Numbered from the stretch's first letter, positions 45,325 to 54,880 are shown. The stretch: 64,000 bases of DNA from Bradyrhizobium sp. JYMT SZCCT0428 (GCF_018131075.1 NZ_JAFCLS010000002.1:186001-250000), one strand, 5' to 3'. A program made the numbers and translations. Notes: generated from the sequence alone by a model not told the origin.

Positions 45325-46101
45325 TCAGTCGCTCGTCAGGTTTGTGAAGTCCGGCTTACGCCGCTCGGCAAACGCCGCGAACGCTTCGCGGGCTTCGCCG
45401 GTCTGCAACCGCTCGGCAAATAGCGCGCTTTCCCGGTTTGTTTGGGCAGCGATCTTGTCCATTTCGCGCATGAGCGCTTTGGTGTGACTGAGAGAGCCCG
45501 CGGGCCGTTTGGTCAGGGCTTCGGCGGCCTGCCAAGCCCTGGCGCGCAAGTCTGCGGCCGGCACCACGGCGTTAGCCAGACCGCAGGCCAATGCGGCGGC
45601 TGCATCGAGCGGCTGTCCCAACGCAAACATGGCGTACGCGCGGACATGCCCGATGCGGGCGGGCAGCAACCAACTCGAAGCCGCCTCAGGAACCAGCGCC
45701 AGATTCACGAACGGTGTCATCAGCTTCGCCGTGTCGGCAAGAAATACGAGGTCGCAATGCAGCAACATCGTGGTGCCAACGCCTACCGCGTTGCCCTGCA
45801 CTGCAGCGACGAGTGGGCGGGTGGCCTTACCTAGATTGCGGATGAACCGGAACGCCTGGCTTTCCCCTATATTGCTACCGTTGGCTTGGGCACTGAAATC
45901 GGTGATATCGTTTCCGGACGTAAAACTGTCGCCATCTCCCTGAAATAGAACGACCCGCACGGCAGGATCTTTCTCTGCGCGCTCCAGCCCTTCCGACATG
46001 GCGCTGTACATTTCATTGCTGAGCGCGTTCTTCTTTTCAGGACGGGCCAGCGTCATCGTCATGATGCCTCCGGCCACTTCAGTTTTCACATGCTGGGTCA
46101 T
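45325..46101 (-). CDS. Enoyl-CoA hydratase/isomerase family protein
   Basis: A 258-residue crotonase-fold protein, of ECI/isomerase type: MTMTLARPEKKNALSNEMY, DSFTSGNDITDF and VQGNAVGVGTTMLLHCDLVFLADTAKL, followed by FVNLALVPEAASSWLLP, where the Glu in VPEAASS is the catalytic residue of delta3,delta2-enoyl-CoA isomerases. It therefore probably shifts double bonds in an unsaturated acyl-CoA. It converges on the MFS gene and is the last gene of a leftward run from the acyl-CoA dehydrogenases. Confidence 0.9.
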   Translation of the reverse strand: MTQHVKTEVAGGIMTMTLARPEKKNALSNEMYSAMSEGLERAEKDPAVRVVLFQGDGDSFTSGNDITDFSAQANGSNIGESQAFRFIRNLGKATRPLVAAVQGNAVGVGTTMLLHCDLVFLADTAKLMTPFVNLALVPEAASSWLLPARIGHVRAYAMFALGQPLDAAAALACGLANAVVPAADLRARAWQAAEALTKRPAGSLSHTKALMREMDKIAAQTNRESALFAERLQTGEAREAFAAFAERRKPDFTNLTSD

Positions 46102-46116
46102 CGATCGTTCCTTTAA

Positions 46117-46770
46117 TCAAGCGCCGTGGAATTCCGGCTTGCTGCTGCCAGGCGGACGCTTCATCTCGAACATGTTCTCCGTCTTGACCTCGAGGTAATC
46201 TCCACCACGGCCGGCGCGCAGTATGGGACGCGCAAGCGCCGTGTTGTAGACACCGTCCTCGATCAAGGACTTGTCGATGTATACTGCGACAACTTCGCCG
46301 AGCACGAACCATCCTTCGACCTTTTCACCGCGCGCATTGGTCAACTGCGAGACGTCGGTGACCTTGCATTCCATAGCGGCCCTGCTCTCGCCTACCCGCG
46401 GCACCGCTACGTGGCGCCCCGGGATCGGCGTCAGCCCTGCCGTTTCGAACTCGCTCACACCGTGATCGAGGGGCGCGGCCGTCTTGTTCATGCGCTCGCC
46501 CAGATCCATCGTGACCAGATTCCAAACAAATTCTCGGGTCTCGCTGACGTTCTTGACGGTGTCCTTCCACGAAATTGAGGAGAACCCGATTATCGGAGGG
46601 TCGTAGAGGAACGCGTTGAAGAAGCTGTATGGAGCGAGATTCAGTTGACCAGCCGCATTGCGTGACGAAATCCAGCCAATCGGACGCGGCGCGACAATCG
46701 CGTTGAATGGATTATGTCGGAGTCCGTGACCCTTCGAAGGCTCGTAGTAGTGGAAGTCGGCCAGATCCAT
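46117..46770 (-). CDS. Flavin reductase domain (FMN-binding split-barrel) protein
   Basis: About 217 residues from MDLADFHYYEPSKGHG, with GGGGAG upstream of the ATG at 46770. It has the flavin-reductase barrel signature FNAIVAPRPIGWISSRNAAG and LAPYSFFNAFLYDPPIIGFSS. Such proteins either supply reduced flavin to a monooxygenase or act as oxidoreductases themselves. No two-component monooxygenase large subunit is adjacent, though a nitropropane-dioxygenase-like flavoprotein gene lies just upstream. Confidence 0.88.
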   Translation of the reverse strand: MDLADFHYYEPSKGHGLRHNPFNAIVAPRPIGWISSRNAAGQLNLAPYSFFNAFLYDPPIIGFSSISWKDTVKNVSETREFVWNLVTMDLGERMNKTAAPLDHGVSEFETAGLTPIPGRHVAVPRVGESRAAMECKVTDVSQLTNARGEKVEGWFVLGEVVAVYIDKSLIEDGVYNTALARPILRAGRGGDYLEVKTENMFEMKRPPGSSKPEFHGA

Positions 46771-46886
46771 AAACTCCCCTTCCCCTAGACTGCCGAAGGC
46801 CATCCATTGCTGGTCAATCGAGCTTCACCATAACAATCACACCACGCACAACCGTGCGTGGGCATAGCCCTCGTTAGAACATCCGG

Positions 46887-47900
46887 CTACGCGATTGCTC
46901 GGGCGGCAGCAGGCCTTTGCACGGCGCCATCAAGGAAACCAGTCAGGCGTTGACGGATGATTCGCTCGGCATCCGCCATGATGCGGTCGATCAGTTCCTT
47001 CACCGTCGGAATGTCGTGAATGAGCCCAACGACCATACCGCAGCTCCACGCGCCCGCGTCCATGTCGCCGTCGATCATCACCTTGGGATAGACGCCCGCC
47101 ACTTGCTCGTGGATGTCGTCAATCTTCAGGCTTTTGCCTTTCGCTCGCTCGATTTCGAGCAGGTGTTCGACGCCCTTGTTGTTCAATACACGTTCGGTAT
47201 TGCGTAGCGCGCGCATCACCAAACGGGTGTCGAGCTCCGATGCCTTCACGAGTGCATCCTTGACGTTCTGGTGCACCGGCGCTTCCTTGGTAGCGATAAA
47301 GCGCGTGCCCATGTTCATGCCGGCGGCGCCCATCGCCAGCGCCGCCACGAGGCTGCGCGCGTCGGCCATGCCGCCGGAAGCAACGAACGGAATTTTCAAT
47401 TCCTCAGCCGCACGCGGCAAGAGGATCATGTTGGGCATATCATCTTCGCCGGGGTGGCCGCCGCACTCAAAGCCGTCGACGCTGACGGCGTCGCAGCCTA
47501 TTTGCTCGGCTTTCAGCGAATGCCGGACGGACGTACATTTGTGGATCACCTTGATGCCGCCTGCTTTCAAGGCCGGCATATATTGTTCGGGGCTGCGCCC
47601 GGCGGTTTCGACGATCTTGACGCCGCCTTCCCTGATGGCAGCGATGTATTCCGGATAGGGCGGCGCGGTAAAGGTCGGCAGAAAGGTCAGGTTCACACCG
47701 AACGGCTTATCCGTCATGTCGCGGCAGCGCGCGATCTCCTTGGCGAGCAATTCCGGCGTTCTCTGCGTCAGTCCCGTGATGAGCCCGAGGCCGCCGGCAT
47801 TGGACACAGCCGCTGCCATTTCGGCAAAGCCGACATAGTGCATCCCGCCCTGGATGATGGGATGATCGATGCCGAACAACTCGGTAATTGCAGTCTTCAC
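46887..47900 (-). CDS. Nitropropane-dioxygenase-like FMN oxidoreductase
   Basis: A 337-residue barrel of the NMO/2-nitropropane dioxygenase superfamily. Motifs: HPIIQGGMHYVGFAEMAAAVSNAGGLGLI at the N-terminus, VDGFECGGHPGEDD, PFVASGGMADARSLVAALAMGAAGMNMGTRFIAT for flavin phosphate binding. Many relatives oxidise nitronates, but in CoA-degradation clusters (steroid ring genes such as ipdC) members of this superfamily act on cyclic CoA esters. The latter fits the surrounding acyl-CoA dehydrogenase and thiolase genes, as inference. Confidence 0.9.
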   Translation of the reverse strand: MKTAITELFGIDHPIIQGGMHYVGFAEMAAAVSNAGGLGLITGLTQRTPELLAKEIARCRDMTDKPFGVNLTFLPTFTAPPYPEYIAAIREGGVKIVETAGRSPEQYMPALKAGGIKVIHKCTSVRHSLKAEQIGCDAVSVDGFECGGHPGEDDMPNMILLPRAAEELKIPFVASGGMADARSLVAALAMGAAGMNMGTRFIATKEAPVHQNVKDALVKASELDTRLVMRALRNTERVLNNKGVEHLLEIERAKGKSLKIDDIHEQVAGVYPKVMIDGDMDAGAWSCGMVVGLIHDIPTVKELIDRIMADAERIIRQRLTGFLDGAVQRPAAARAIA

Positions 47901-47948
47901 GTGTGCCTCCGATAGGTTGAAATTTACGGCTTAATGGCCCATTGTTCG

Positions 47949-49136
47949 TCAGTGGATAATTTCGAGCAGTCCCGCGGCGCCCATGCCGCCGCCAATACAC
48001 ATTGTAACAACAGCATACTTGGCCTGGCGCCGGCGGCCCTCGATCAGGGCATGGCCGGTCACTCGCGCGCCGGTCATGCCGTAGGGATGACCGACTGCGA
48101 TCGATCCGCCATTGACGTTAAGCTTTTGCGGGTCGATCCCGAGCTGGTCGCGGCAATAGATCACCTGCACCGCAAATGCCTCATTCAATTCCCACAGATC
48201 GATATCATCGATCTTAAGCCCGTGACGTTTGAGTAGCCGGGGCACGGCGTAGATCGGCCCCACTCCCATCTCGTCAGGCTCGCAGCCCGCTGCGACAAAG
48301 CCGCGGAAGATACCGAGCGGCTTTAATCCTTTCTGTGCGGCCAGCTTGTCGCTCATGATGACGGTAGCACTGGCGCCGTCCGAGAGCTGGCTCGCATTAC
48401 CGCCGGTAACAGTGAAACCCGGCCCCTTTGCCGGCTTGAGGCCAGCAAGACCCTCGGCCGTGGTATCGGGACGTGGCCCTTCGTCGGCCGACAGCGTCAC
48501 TTGCTGATACGACACGGCACCGGTCGCCTTGTCCGTGACCGCCATGGTGGTCTTGATCGGTGCGAGTTCGTCGTTGAAGCGGCCGCCCTGCTGGGCCGCA
48601 GCCGTCCGGCGCTGGCTCTCGAGGCCGTACTCGTCCTGGCGTTCCCGCGAGATACTGTAGCGTTTCGCTACGATTTCGGCAGTATCCAGCATCGCGATGT
48701 AGGCGTCCCCTTTCATCGCCAGGAGTTCGGGATCGACGGCATGAAAACTGTTGAACTGGTTGTTCTGGACCAGGCTGATAGATTCGCCGCCGCCGCCGAT
48801 GGCAACCTCCACGCCATCGAAAATGACCGAACGTGCAGCCAGCGCAATCGCCTGAAGGCCGGACGCGCATTGGCGATCGATAGTTGTTCCGGCCACGCTC
48901 ACCGGAAGCCCAGCACGCAGCAGCGCCTTTCGTGCGATGTTGGTGCCGGTGGTACCCTGTTGCATGGCGCACCCCATCACAACGTCCTCGACTTCGGCAC
49001 CCTCGACGTTGGCCCGTGACAATGCAGCGGAAATAGCATGACCCAGCAACGTCGCGCCTTCGGTATTATTGAGGGCGCCCTTGTAAGCCTTGCCAATGGG
49101 GGTGCGTGCAGTCGACACGATTACGGCTTCAGTCAT
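47949..49136 (-). CDS. Acetyl-CoA acyltransferase (degradative thiolase)
   Basis: A 395-residue thiolase. The nucleophile region reads TIDRQCASGLQAIALAARSV (Cys about residue 90), the catalytic His is in NVNGGSIAVGHPYGMTGARV, and the second Cys in VTMCIGGGMGAAGL. The DRQCASG form is typical of degradative FadA-type thiolases acting on bulky or long acyl chains. It sits downstream of two acyl-CoA dehydrogenase genes in one leftward run and would cleave the 3-ketoacyl-CoA product of that branch. Confidence 0.93.
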   Translation of the reverse strand: MTEAVIVSTARTPIGKAYKGALNNTEGATLLGHAISAALSRANVEGAEVEDVVMGCAMQQGTTGTNIARKALLRAGLPVSVAGTTIDRQCASGLQAIALAARSVIFDGVEVAIGGGGESISLVQNNQFNSFHAVDPELLAMKGDAYIAMLDTAEIVAKRYSISRERQDEYGLESQRRTAAAQQGGRFNDELAPIKTTMAVTDKATGAVSYQQVTLSADEGPRPDTTAEGLAGLKPAKGPGFTVTGGNASQLSDGASATVIMSDKLAAQKGLKPLGIFRGFVAAGCEPDEMGVGPIYAVPRLLKRHGLKIDDIDLWELNEAFAVQVIYCRDQLGIDPQKLNVNGGSIAVGHPYGMTGARVTGHALIEGRRRQAKYAVVTMCIGGGMGAAGLLEIIH

Positions 49137-49188
49137 TCTTTACCTCTGATCGGGGTGCGGCAGTCGATTTGCTGCGTTGGAAGGACAA

Positions 49189-50319
49189 TTAGTTCTGCTG
49201 CGCGTACCGCATCAGATGGTAGGTGGGGTCACCGAATTGAACGTTGATGGAGTTTATTCGCTTGAAGTAATGCCCGACGTTCAATTCGTCGCTCATACCC
49301 ATGCCTCCGTGCAACTGCACGGCCTGCTCTGCGACGAAGCGGGCGGCGTTGCCAACCTTCGACTTCGCGCCCGACGCAAGCTTCGATCCATTTGGCTCAT
49401 GGGCGGCGAGGCTGAGGTTCAAATGTTGCGTGAGCGAGATCGACTCTTCGAGCGCGATGAACATGTCGACCATCCGGTGCTGCAACACCTGAAAGCTCCC
49501 GAGAGCAACCCCGAACTGCTTGCGTGCTTTACTAAACTCCAGCGTCGCGGAATTCAGCACAGACATCGCACCGACTGCTTCCGCGCAGAGAGCGGCGATA
49601 GCCCGGTCACGGCACGCGTCGAGCGCCACTACGCCCTCTCCTTCGACACCAAGCAACTGGCCGGCCGGTACTTCCACGTCCATCAGCGTCAGTTCGGCGG
49701 CGCGCCGACCATCGATCGTCTTGAAGCTCTGCAAGCGAAGATTGGCCGCATGGCGATCGACGATGAAGAGGCTCACGCCAACGCGATCGCGCGGTCCGCC
49801 CGACGTGCGCGCCGACACGATCAGCTTATCAGCCCACGGCGCACCAACCACCGCAGCCTTGGTTCCGCTTAGGACAAATTTATCCCCCTGGCGGCGCGCG
49901 GTGGTGGTGACGTTGTTGAAATCATAACGTGACCGTCCTTCCGCCCAGGCCAGCGCCCATATGGCCTCTCCCTCCATGATCTTGGGCAGGAACGCCTGGC
50001 GCTGCTCGGGCGAGGCGACGTCCTCGATCAGACCGCCTGCCAGGACAACCGTCTCGAAATAAGGTTCGACGACGAGGCTGCGGCCGAACTCCTGCATCAC
50101 AATCATCGTCGCGAGCGAGCCGCCGCCAAGGCCGCCAGAGCTTTCCTGGAATGGTGCCGCGCAAAGTCCGAGTTCGGCAAAGGATTTCCAGTGCTTGCGG
50201 CTCCAGCCTTCATCGGTCGCCACGATCTTGCGGCGCTCGTCAAAATCGTATTGCTCGCGCAGAAACCGCTGAATGCTGGAACGAAGCAATTCCTGTTCTT
50301 CGGTCAACTGAATATCCAT
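49189..50319 (-). CDS. Acyl-CoA dehydrogenase, beta-type partner
   Basis: A 376-residue ACAD-fold protein. It starts MDIQLTEEQELLRSSIQRFLREQYDF and shows WALAWAEGRSRYDF where normal ACADs have the FAD-contacting loop, and QLHGGMGMSDELNVGHYFKR at the C-terminal flavin site. No clear catalytic Glu is visible in the usual place. It is followed upstream (50341) by a second ACAD. Paired ACAD genes of this kind encode alpha2beta2 enzymes, as in steroid side-chain and ring degradation, where one chain carries the base and the other part of the FAD site. Confidence 0.88.
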   Translation of the reverse strand: MDIQLTEEQELLRSSIQRFLREQYDFDERRKIVATDEGWSRKHWKSFAELGLCAAPFQESSGGLGGGSLATMIVMQEFGRSLVVEPYFETVVLAGGLIEDVASPEQRQAFLPKIMEGEAIWALAWAEGRSRYDFNNVTTTARRQGDKFVLSGTKAAVVGAPWADKLIVSARTSGGPRDRVGVSLFIVDRHAANLRLQSFKTIDGRRAAELTLMDVEVPAGQLLGVEGEGVVALDACRDRAIAALCAEAVGAMSVLNSATLEFSKARKQFGVALGSFQVLQHRMVDMFIALEESISLTQHLNLSLAAHEPNGSKLASGAKSKVGNAARFVAEQAVQLHGGMGMSDELNVGHYFKRINSINVQFGDPTYHLMRYAQQN

Positions 50320-50340
50320 CGGATGCCTCGTGCGGTGTGA

Positions 50341-51522
50341 TTAGAGACCCAAAACCGCTTTCGCGATGATGTTGCGCTGGATCTCGTTCGATCCCCCGTA
50401 AATGCTGAGTTTGCGGGAGTTCAGATACTTTTCCGTCGCGGTGTGTCCATAGTCCGGCCCCGGCATGAAGCGGTTCGCGGTCACTGGATGCTCGCGTATG
50501 GCCAGACCGTAGTTACCGATGGCCTGATGCGTCAGGTCAGTAATGCGCTGGAATATCTCGGTGCCCCTGATCTTGAACAGCGATGCAGCCGGTCCCGGGT
50601 CGATGCCGCGCGACATCTGCGCAACGATGCGCAGTTCCGTCGCCTCCAACGCGAGCACATCGAGCTCGACGCGCGCGATCTCCCGAGTGAACTCCCCGAA
50701 CGCCGGATCTTCCTCACCGACTTCGGTTCTCACGATCTGCTTGAGACGCCCGAGATAACGAGTCGACCGGCCGATCCCGGCCATGCTCGTACGCTCGTTG
50801 CCGAGCAGAAATTTCGCGTAGGTCCAACCCTTGTTTTCCTCGCCGATCAAATTCTCGACGGGGACGCGCACGTCCTCGAGGAAGACGTCGTTCACCTCGT
50901 GCGATCCGTCGATGGTTATGATGGGCCGCACGGTGACGCCGGGCGATTTCATGTCGATCAACAGGAAGGAGATGCCGGCCTGGGGCTTCGCCGCGGGGTC
51001 GGTCCGCACCAGGCAGAAGATCCAGTCGGCATGCTGGGCCAGCGTGGTCCAGGTCTTGTGACCGTTGACGATGTAGTGATCGCCGTCGCGCACCGCCTTG
51101 GTGCGCACAGAGGCAAGATCCGAGCCGGAGCCCGGTTCCGAATAGCCCTGGCACCACCAATCTTCGCCCGAAAGGATTCGCGGCAAAAACTTCTTTTTCT
51201 GCGCGTCGTTGCCGAAGGTGTAGATGACCGGACCGACCATGGTGACGCTGAACGCAAGCGGCGGCAGCGTTCCGGCCCGAGATGTCTCCTGTTCGAAGAT
51301 GAAGCGTTGCGTGACCGACCAGCCTGGACCGCCGTACTCCTTCGGCCAGAGCGGAGCAATCCACCCCTTCTTGTGCAAGATCCGGTGCCAGAGCAGCGAC
51401 TGCTCCTTCGTCAAGTCGGTCTCGGGATTTGAAACGCGCATTTCCTGCGGATAGTTCTCCGCAATAAAGGCACGCACCTCGTCACGAAACGCGGCGTCCT
51501 CGCTGGAAAGATCGAGCTCCAT
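50341..51522 (-). CDS. Acyl-CoA dehydrogenase, alpha-type partner
   Basis: A 393-residue ACAD. Segments: MELDLSSEDAAFRDEVRAFI, WWCQGYSEPGSGSDLASVRTKAV, the flavin loop NGHKTWTTLAQHADWIFCLV, and the C-terminal YGGSNEIQRNIIAKAVLGL. The first gene of a leftward operon (51522 to about 45325) that also encodes the beta partner, a thiolase, an NMO-like enzyme, a flavin reductase and an enoyl-CoA isomerase. The spacing to the partner is 21 bases, supporting a heteromeric enzyme. Confidence 0.92.
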   Translation of the reverse strand: MELDLSSEDAAFRDEVRAFIAENYPQEMRVSNPETDLTKEQSLLWHRILHKKGWIAPLWPKEYGGPGWSVTQRFIFEQETSRAGTLPPLAFSVTMVGPVIYTFGNDAQKKKFLPRILSGEDWWCQGYSEPGSGSDLASVRTKAVRDGDHYIVNGHKTWTTLAQHADWIFCLVRTDPAAKPQAGISFLLIDMKSPGVTVRPIITIDGSHEVNDVFLEDVRVPVENLIGEENKGWTYAKFLLGNERTSMAGIGRSTRYLGRLKQIVRTEVGEEDPAFGEFTREIARVELDVLALEATELRIVAQMSRGIDPGPAASLFKIRGTEIFQRITDLTHQAIGNYGLAIREHPVTANRFMPGPDYGHTATEKYLNSRKLSIYGGSNEIQRNIIAKAVLGL

Positions 51523-51537
51523 CGCACGCGGCTCCCG

Positions 51538-52274
51538 CTACCACTTCTCGCCGAAGGGACGAATCTCCAGTTCAAAGGTCCAGGCGCTTTTGGGTTGCTG
51601 ATAAAGCAGCCAATAGGATTCCGCGACCGAAGACGGCGGCATCAGCAGATCGGGATCATCAAGCGCATTAGGACCTAGCGCCTCGATCCGCCGCTGACGT
51701 ACCCACTCTGTATCGACGCCGGAATCGATGATGAGATGCGCTACGTGGATGTTCTTTGGCCCCAACTCGCGCGCCGTCGCCTGTGCAACGGCCCGCAGGC
51801 CGAACTTTGCGCTGGCGAAGGCCGCATAACCCGTCCCGCCGCGAAGGCTCGCGGTCGCTCCGGTGAAAAAGATATTGCCCTTGCCGCGGGGAAGCATCAG
51901 CCGCGCCGCTTCGCGGCCCGCGAGAAAACCGGATAGCACGCCATTTCCCAAACCTTGCGGAATACGCGTTCGGTCGTATCCAGAATCGGGAAGTTGACGT
52001 TGGCGCCAATGTTGAAGATGCAGACCTCCAGCGGCGCGTGTTTGTCCGCGTCGCCAAGAAAGGCCGTGATCTGGTCTTCCTTGCGTGCATCGAGAGTGCG
52101 TGCGTGAATTTCGCCTCCGGCTTTCTCGATTTCTTTGACCAACGGCTCAAGCTTGGCGCCATCGCGGCGTCCGGCAAACACCGTGAAGCCCTCTGAGGCG
52201 AACTTCTTGGCGATCTCACCGCCGATGTAGTCTCCGGCACCGATCACGGCCACGGTTGCGTTTCTCTTCTTCAA
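51538..52274 (-). pseudogene. Atypical SDR-like protein lacking the catalytic Tyr (paralogue 3), frameshifted
   Basis: The N-terminal part (52274 to about 51935) reads MKKRNATVAVIGAGDYIGGE and continues to VWEMACY. One missing base near 51931-51934 moves the rest (GFLAGREAARLMLPRGKGNI to the end) to the next frame. Alignment with paralogue 4 (54136), where the same join reads ACYGGFLVGREAAR, shows the break clearly. The downstream half has FTGATASLRGGTGYAAFASAK (Phe for Tyr in the YxxxK place) and the tail TFELEIRPFGEKW. A sequencing error cannot be excluded. It lies between the ACAD and ligase genes. Confidence 0.85.
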
Positions 52275-52288
52275 GGGTGTTCTCCCGG

Positions 52289-53902
52289 TCAGGTCAGATA
52301 CATTGTCTGCGTAAATTCGGCCGTCAGCGCTGGAGGAACTTGGCTACCTTCGTCGTGCAGAGACTCCGCAAGCTTGCGCTTGAGAATCTTGCCCGTTGAG
52401 GTGGCCGGCAAGGCATCAAGGATGATGATTTTAGACGGCCGCTTATATGAGGTGAGCTGAAATCGGATGAAACTCATCAGATTCTCCGGCGTCACCTGTG
52501 ACCCCGGCATCAGCTGCACAAAACCGACAATCTCTTCATTGCCGTCGGCGACACGGCCGACCACGGCGCATTGCACGACGTCCTTGTGTGAACTGAGGAC
52601 CGCTTCGACCTCGGCGGGATAGACGTTAAAGCCCGAACGGATGATCATTTCCTTGGTGCGGCCGACAATGTACAGGCAATCGCCATCGAAGCGCGCTATG
52701 TCACCAGTATTGAACCAGCCCATGCTGTCTATCACTTCGGCGGTCAGCTCGGGGGCGCGATAGTAGCCGAGCATCACGTTGCGGCCACGGACATGAAGCT
52801 CCCCGACTTCCCCCCTTGCCGTAGGGAGGCCGTCGAGTGTTCTGACCCGCGCCTCTACTCCCGGCAGCAGCGTGCCAACCGCCTGGTCCGACCGCGGGGC
52901 ATCGAAGCGCACCCCCGCTATCCCCGGCGAACATTCGGTGATGCCGTAGCCATTAAGCAGCGGAAGGCCGAACTCCTTCTCCACACGCGACTTCAGGTTC
53001 AAATCGAGCGGTGCGCCGGCGACGGTGATCAAGCGTAGCGCGCCTCGGGAGAGCCGCTTCACGCCTGACACGCTCTTGTACTCCAGGAGGCGTTGATAAG
53101 TAGCAGGCACGCCGTTGAGGATGGTAACGCCCTCCTCCGCGATCGCCTTCGTGGTCGCGGCAGGATCGAATTTGCTGGCCATCCGCACCGCGCCCCCGAC
53201 CATCAGTGTCATGATCAGGAGCGAGATGCCGACGATATGGGAGATCGGCAATACGAGATAGATCGTGTCGTTACTATCCATCTTGCGGAAATGCGCGGTA
53301 GTTTTTGCGCTGATCAGCAGATTTTCGTGCGAGAGCATCACCCCCTTAGGTGTCCCCGTCGTTCCCGAGGTATAGATTAGCACCGCCACTTGTTTGGCTG
53401 GCTCCACCTCCACCGGCTCGACGGTCGCGCTTTCGCTCAGCGGGCCAATGCCAATCTCCCGCAGTGCGCCTATTTGAAGCTTCTCCGCGCCATAGCGCGA
53501 TGCGTGCGCCGCAGCCTCCTTCGAAACACCTGAGGCGAAGAACATCCGGCGGGCGCGGCTATGGTCGCGGATCTGGTCCAGTTCGCGCGCGGACAATCGC
53601 GGGTTGGCAACGATCGCCCAGGCGTCGAGCCGGCTCGTCGCGAGCAGCAACGCGGCAAGCGCAATACAGTTTTCGCTGACAATGATCATCCGGTCGCCCG
53701 CCCGGATTCCCAGCGACGACAGGACGGCGGCGATCTCGCTGACACGCTGATCCAGATCGCGGTAGCTCCAGGATGCCCCGTCTTCGACCAGCGCGATCCG
53801 GTCCGGGGCTTCGGCAACCTGCCTTGCCATGACGTCATGGATGCGGCGCGGCAAGCCGACAGCAATCTCGTCGAGATTGATCGCCTCTGAAAGCTCCGCC
53901 AC
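52289..53902 (-). CDS. AMP-dependent acyl-CoA ligase, paralogue 2
   Basis: About 537 residues. ANL motifs: LIYTSGTTGTPKGVMLSHEN, NGYGITECSPGIAG, GWFNTGDIARF, GRTKEMIIRSGFNVYPAEVE and PATSTGKILKRKLAE with the catalytic Lys. It is a close relative of the ligase at 35193. The GTG at 53902 is chosen because a GGGAGG site lies six bases upstream and the N-terminus then matches the paralogue. The frame stays open to 53986, but that stretch contains an operator palindrome (53965-53979), so the longer reading is unlikely. It activates an unknown carboxylic acid. Confidence 0.92.
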   Translation of the reverse strand: MAELSEAINLDEIAVGLPRRIHDVMARQVAEAPDRIALVEDGASWSYRDLDQRVSEIAAVLSSLGIRAGDRMIIVSENCIALAALLLATSRLDAWAIVANPRLSARELDQIRDHSRARRMFFASGVSKEAAAHASRYGAEKLQIGALREIGIGPLSESATVEPVEVEPAKQVAVLIYTSGTTGTPKGVMLSHENLLISAKTTAHFRKMDSNDTIYLVLPISHIVGISLLIMTLMVGGAVRMASKFDPAATTKAIAEEGVTILNGVPATYQRLLEYKSVSGVKRLSRGALRLITVAGAPLDLNLKSRVEKEFGLPLLNGYGITECSPGIAGVRFDAPRSDQAVGTLLPGVEARVRTLDGLPTARGEVGELHVRGRNVMLGYYRAPELTAEVIDSMGWFNTGDIARFDGDCLYIVGRTKEMIIRSGFNVYPAEVEAVLSSHKDVVQCAVVGRVADGNEEIVGFVQLMPGSQVTPENLMSFIRFQLTSYKRPSKIIILDALPATSTGKILKRKLAESLHDEGSQVPPALTAEFTQTMYLT

Positions 53903-53964
53903 GACCGACCTCCCGACCAAATCATGCCCACGTTGCAGCGCGACACGTTCGGCGCGTAGATAAC

Positions 53965-53979
53965 GTTCTTTTTTAGAAC
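53965..53979. promoter_or_regulatory. Palindromic operator, family GTTCT-N5-AGAAC (site b)
   Basis: GTTCT-TTTTT-AGAAC, about 63 bases upstream of the ligase start at 53902 and in the divergent gap shared with the SDR gene at 54136. A second half-conserved copy is at 54105-54119 (GTACC-AAATA-AGAAC). Confidence 0.75.
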
Positions 53980-54104
53980 TCGTCAATCACTAATTCGATC
54001 GATCCTTGCTCGTGAGGCTCAAAGGGCAACGTACCTGCCCTAATATTTGGGAAGCTGCGCGAAACGCCTGATTTACAATGTATCATACCGTCGCTACGAT
54101 TATA

Positions 54105-54119
54105 GTACCAAATAAGAAC
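54105..54119. promoter_or_regulatory. Degenerate member of the GTTCT-N5-AGAAC family (site b2)
   Basis: GTACC-AAATA-AGAAC keeps the right half-site. It lies 17 bases upstream of the SDR start at 54136, a typical repressor position. Confidence 0.35.
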
Positions 54120-54135
54120 TAATCGGGGGCAGGGA

Positions 54136-54879
54136 ATGGCAGAGAGTCGCGGCGTAGCGATACTTGTAGGTGCAGGCGATGCCATCGGAGCAGCCGTCGC
54201 CCGGCGTTTTGCAAAGGGCGGCTATACAGTTTGCATCTGCAGGCGCGATGCATCCAAGTCGCAGGGGCTCGTGGGCGAGCTGAGGGCTGGGGGACATAAC
54301 ATTCACGCCTTCAGCGTCGATGCCCGCCAGGAAGCAGAGGTCCAAGGCATATTCGCGCGGATCGAAAAAGAGTTCGGGCCGATCGAGGTTTGCCTCTTCA
54401 ACGCAGGATCGAACGTCAACAAGCCACTGCTTGAGACAACCGAGAAGCTGTTCTTCAAGGCTTGGGAATTGGCCTGCTACGGCGGCTTCCTGGTCGGACG
54501 CGAGGCTGCCCGCGTCATGCTGCCGCGCGGACGCGGTACCATCTTCTTTACGGGTGCGACCGCCAGTGTACGCGGTGGCCAGGGGTTTGCGGCATTTTCG
54601 TCAGCGAAGTTCGGACTTCGAGCGGTAGCCCAGGCGATGGCGCGCGAGCTCGGACCGAAGAACATTCATGTCGTGCATCTGTTGATCGATGCCGGCGTCG
54701 ACAGCGAAGCTATTCACCAGCGTATGAAGGCGGCGAAGGGAATCGAGGCAAGTGAAATTCCGCCAGATAGCCTGACCAAGACGTCTTCCATTGCTGACGT
54801 CTATTGGTTCACCCACCAGCAAAGCCGTGATGGCTGGACCCATGAGCTTGATCTGCGTCCGTCCGTGGAGAAGTGGTAA
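54136..54879 (+). CDS. Atypical SDR-like protein lacking the catalytic Tyr (paralogue 4)
   Basis: A 247-residue SDR-fold protein. It starts MAESRGVAILVGAGDAIGAA, has the cofactor turn and CRRDASKSQGL, NAGSNVNKPLLETTEKLF instead of the classic NNAG, FTGATASVRGGQGFAAFSSAK with Phe for the catalytic Tyr, and ends DGWTHELDLRPSVEKW. Intact counterpart of the broken gene at 51538. A GGGGGCAGGG site precedes the ATG. It is followed after one base by a GST gene, so the two are cotranscribed. Confidence 0.9.
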   Translation: MAESRGVAILVGAGDAIGAAVARRFAKGGYTVCICRRDASKSQGLVGELRAGGHNIHAFSVDARQEAEVQGIFARIEKEFGPIEVCLFNAGSNVNKPLLETTEKLFFKAWELACYGGFLVGREAARVMLPRGRGTIFFTGATASVRGGQGFAAFSSAKFGLRAVAQAMARELGPKNIHVVHLLIDAGVDSEAIHQRMKAAKGIEASEIPPDSLTKTSSIADVYWFTHQQSRDGWTHELDLRPSVEKW

Positions 54880-54880
54880 C

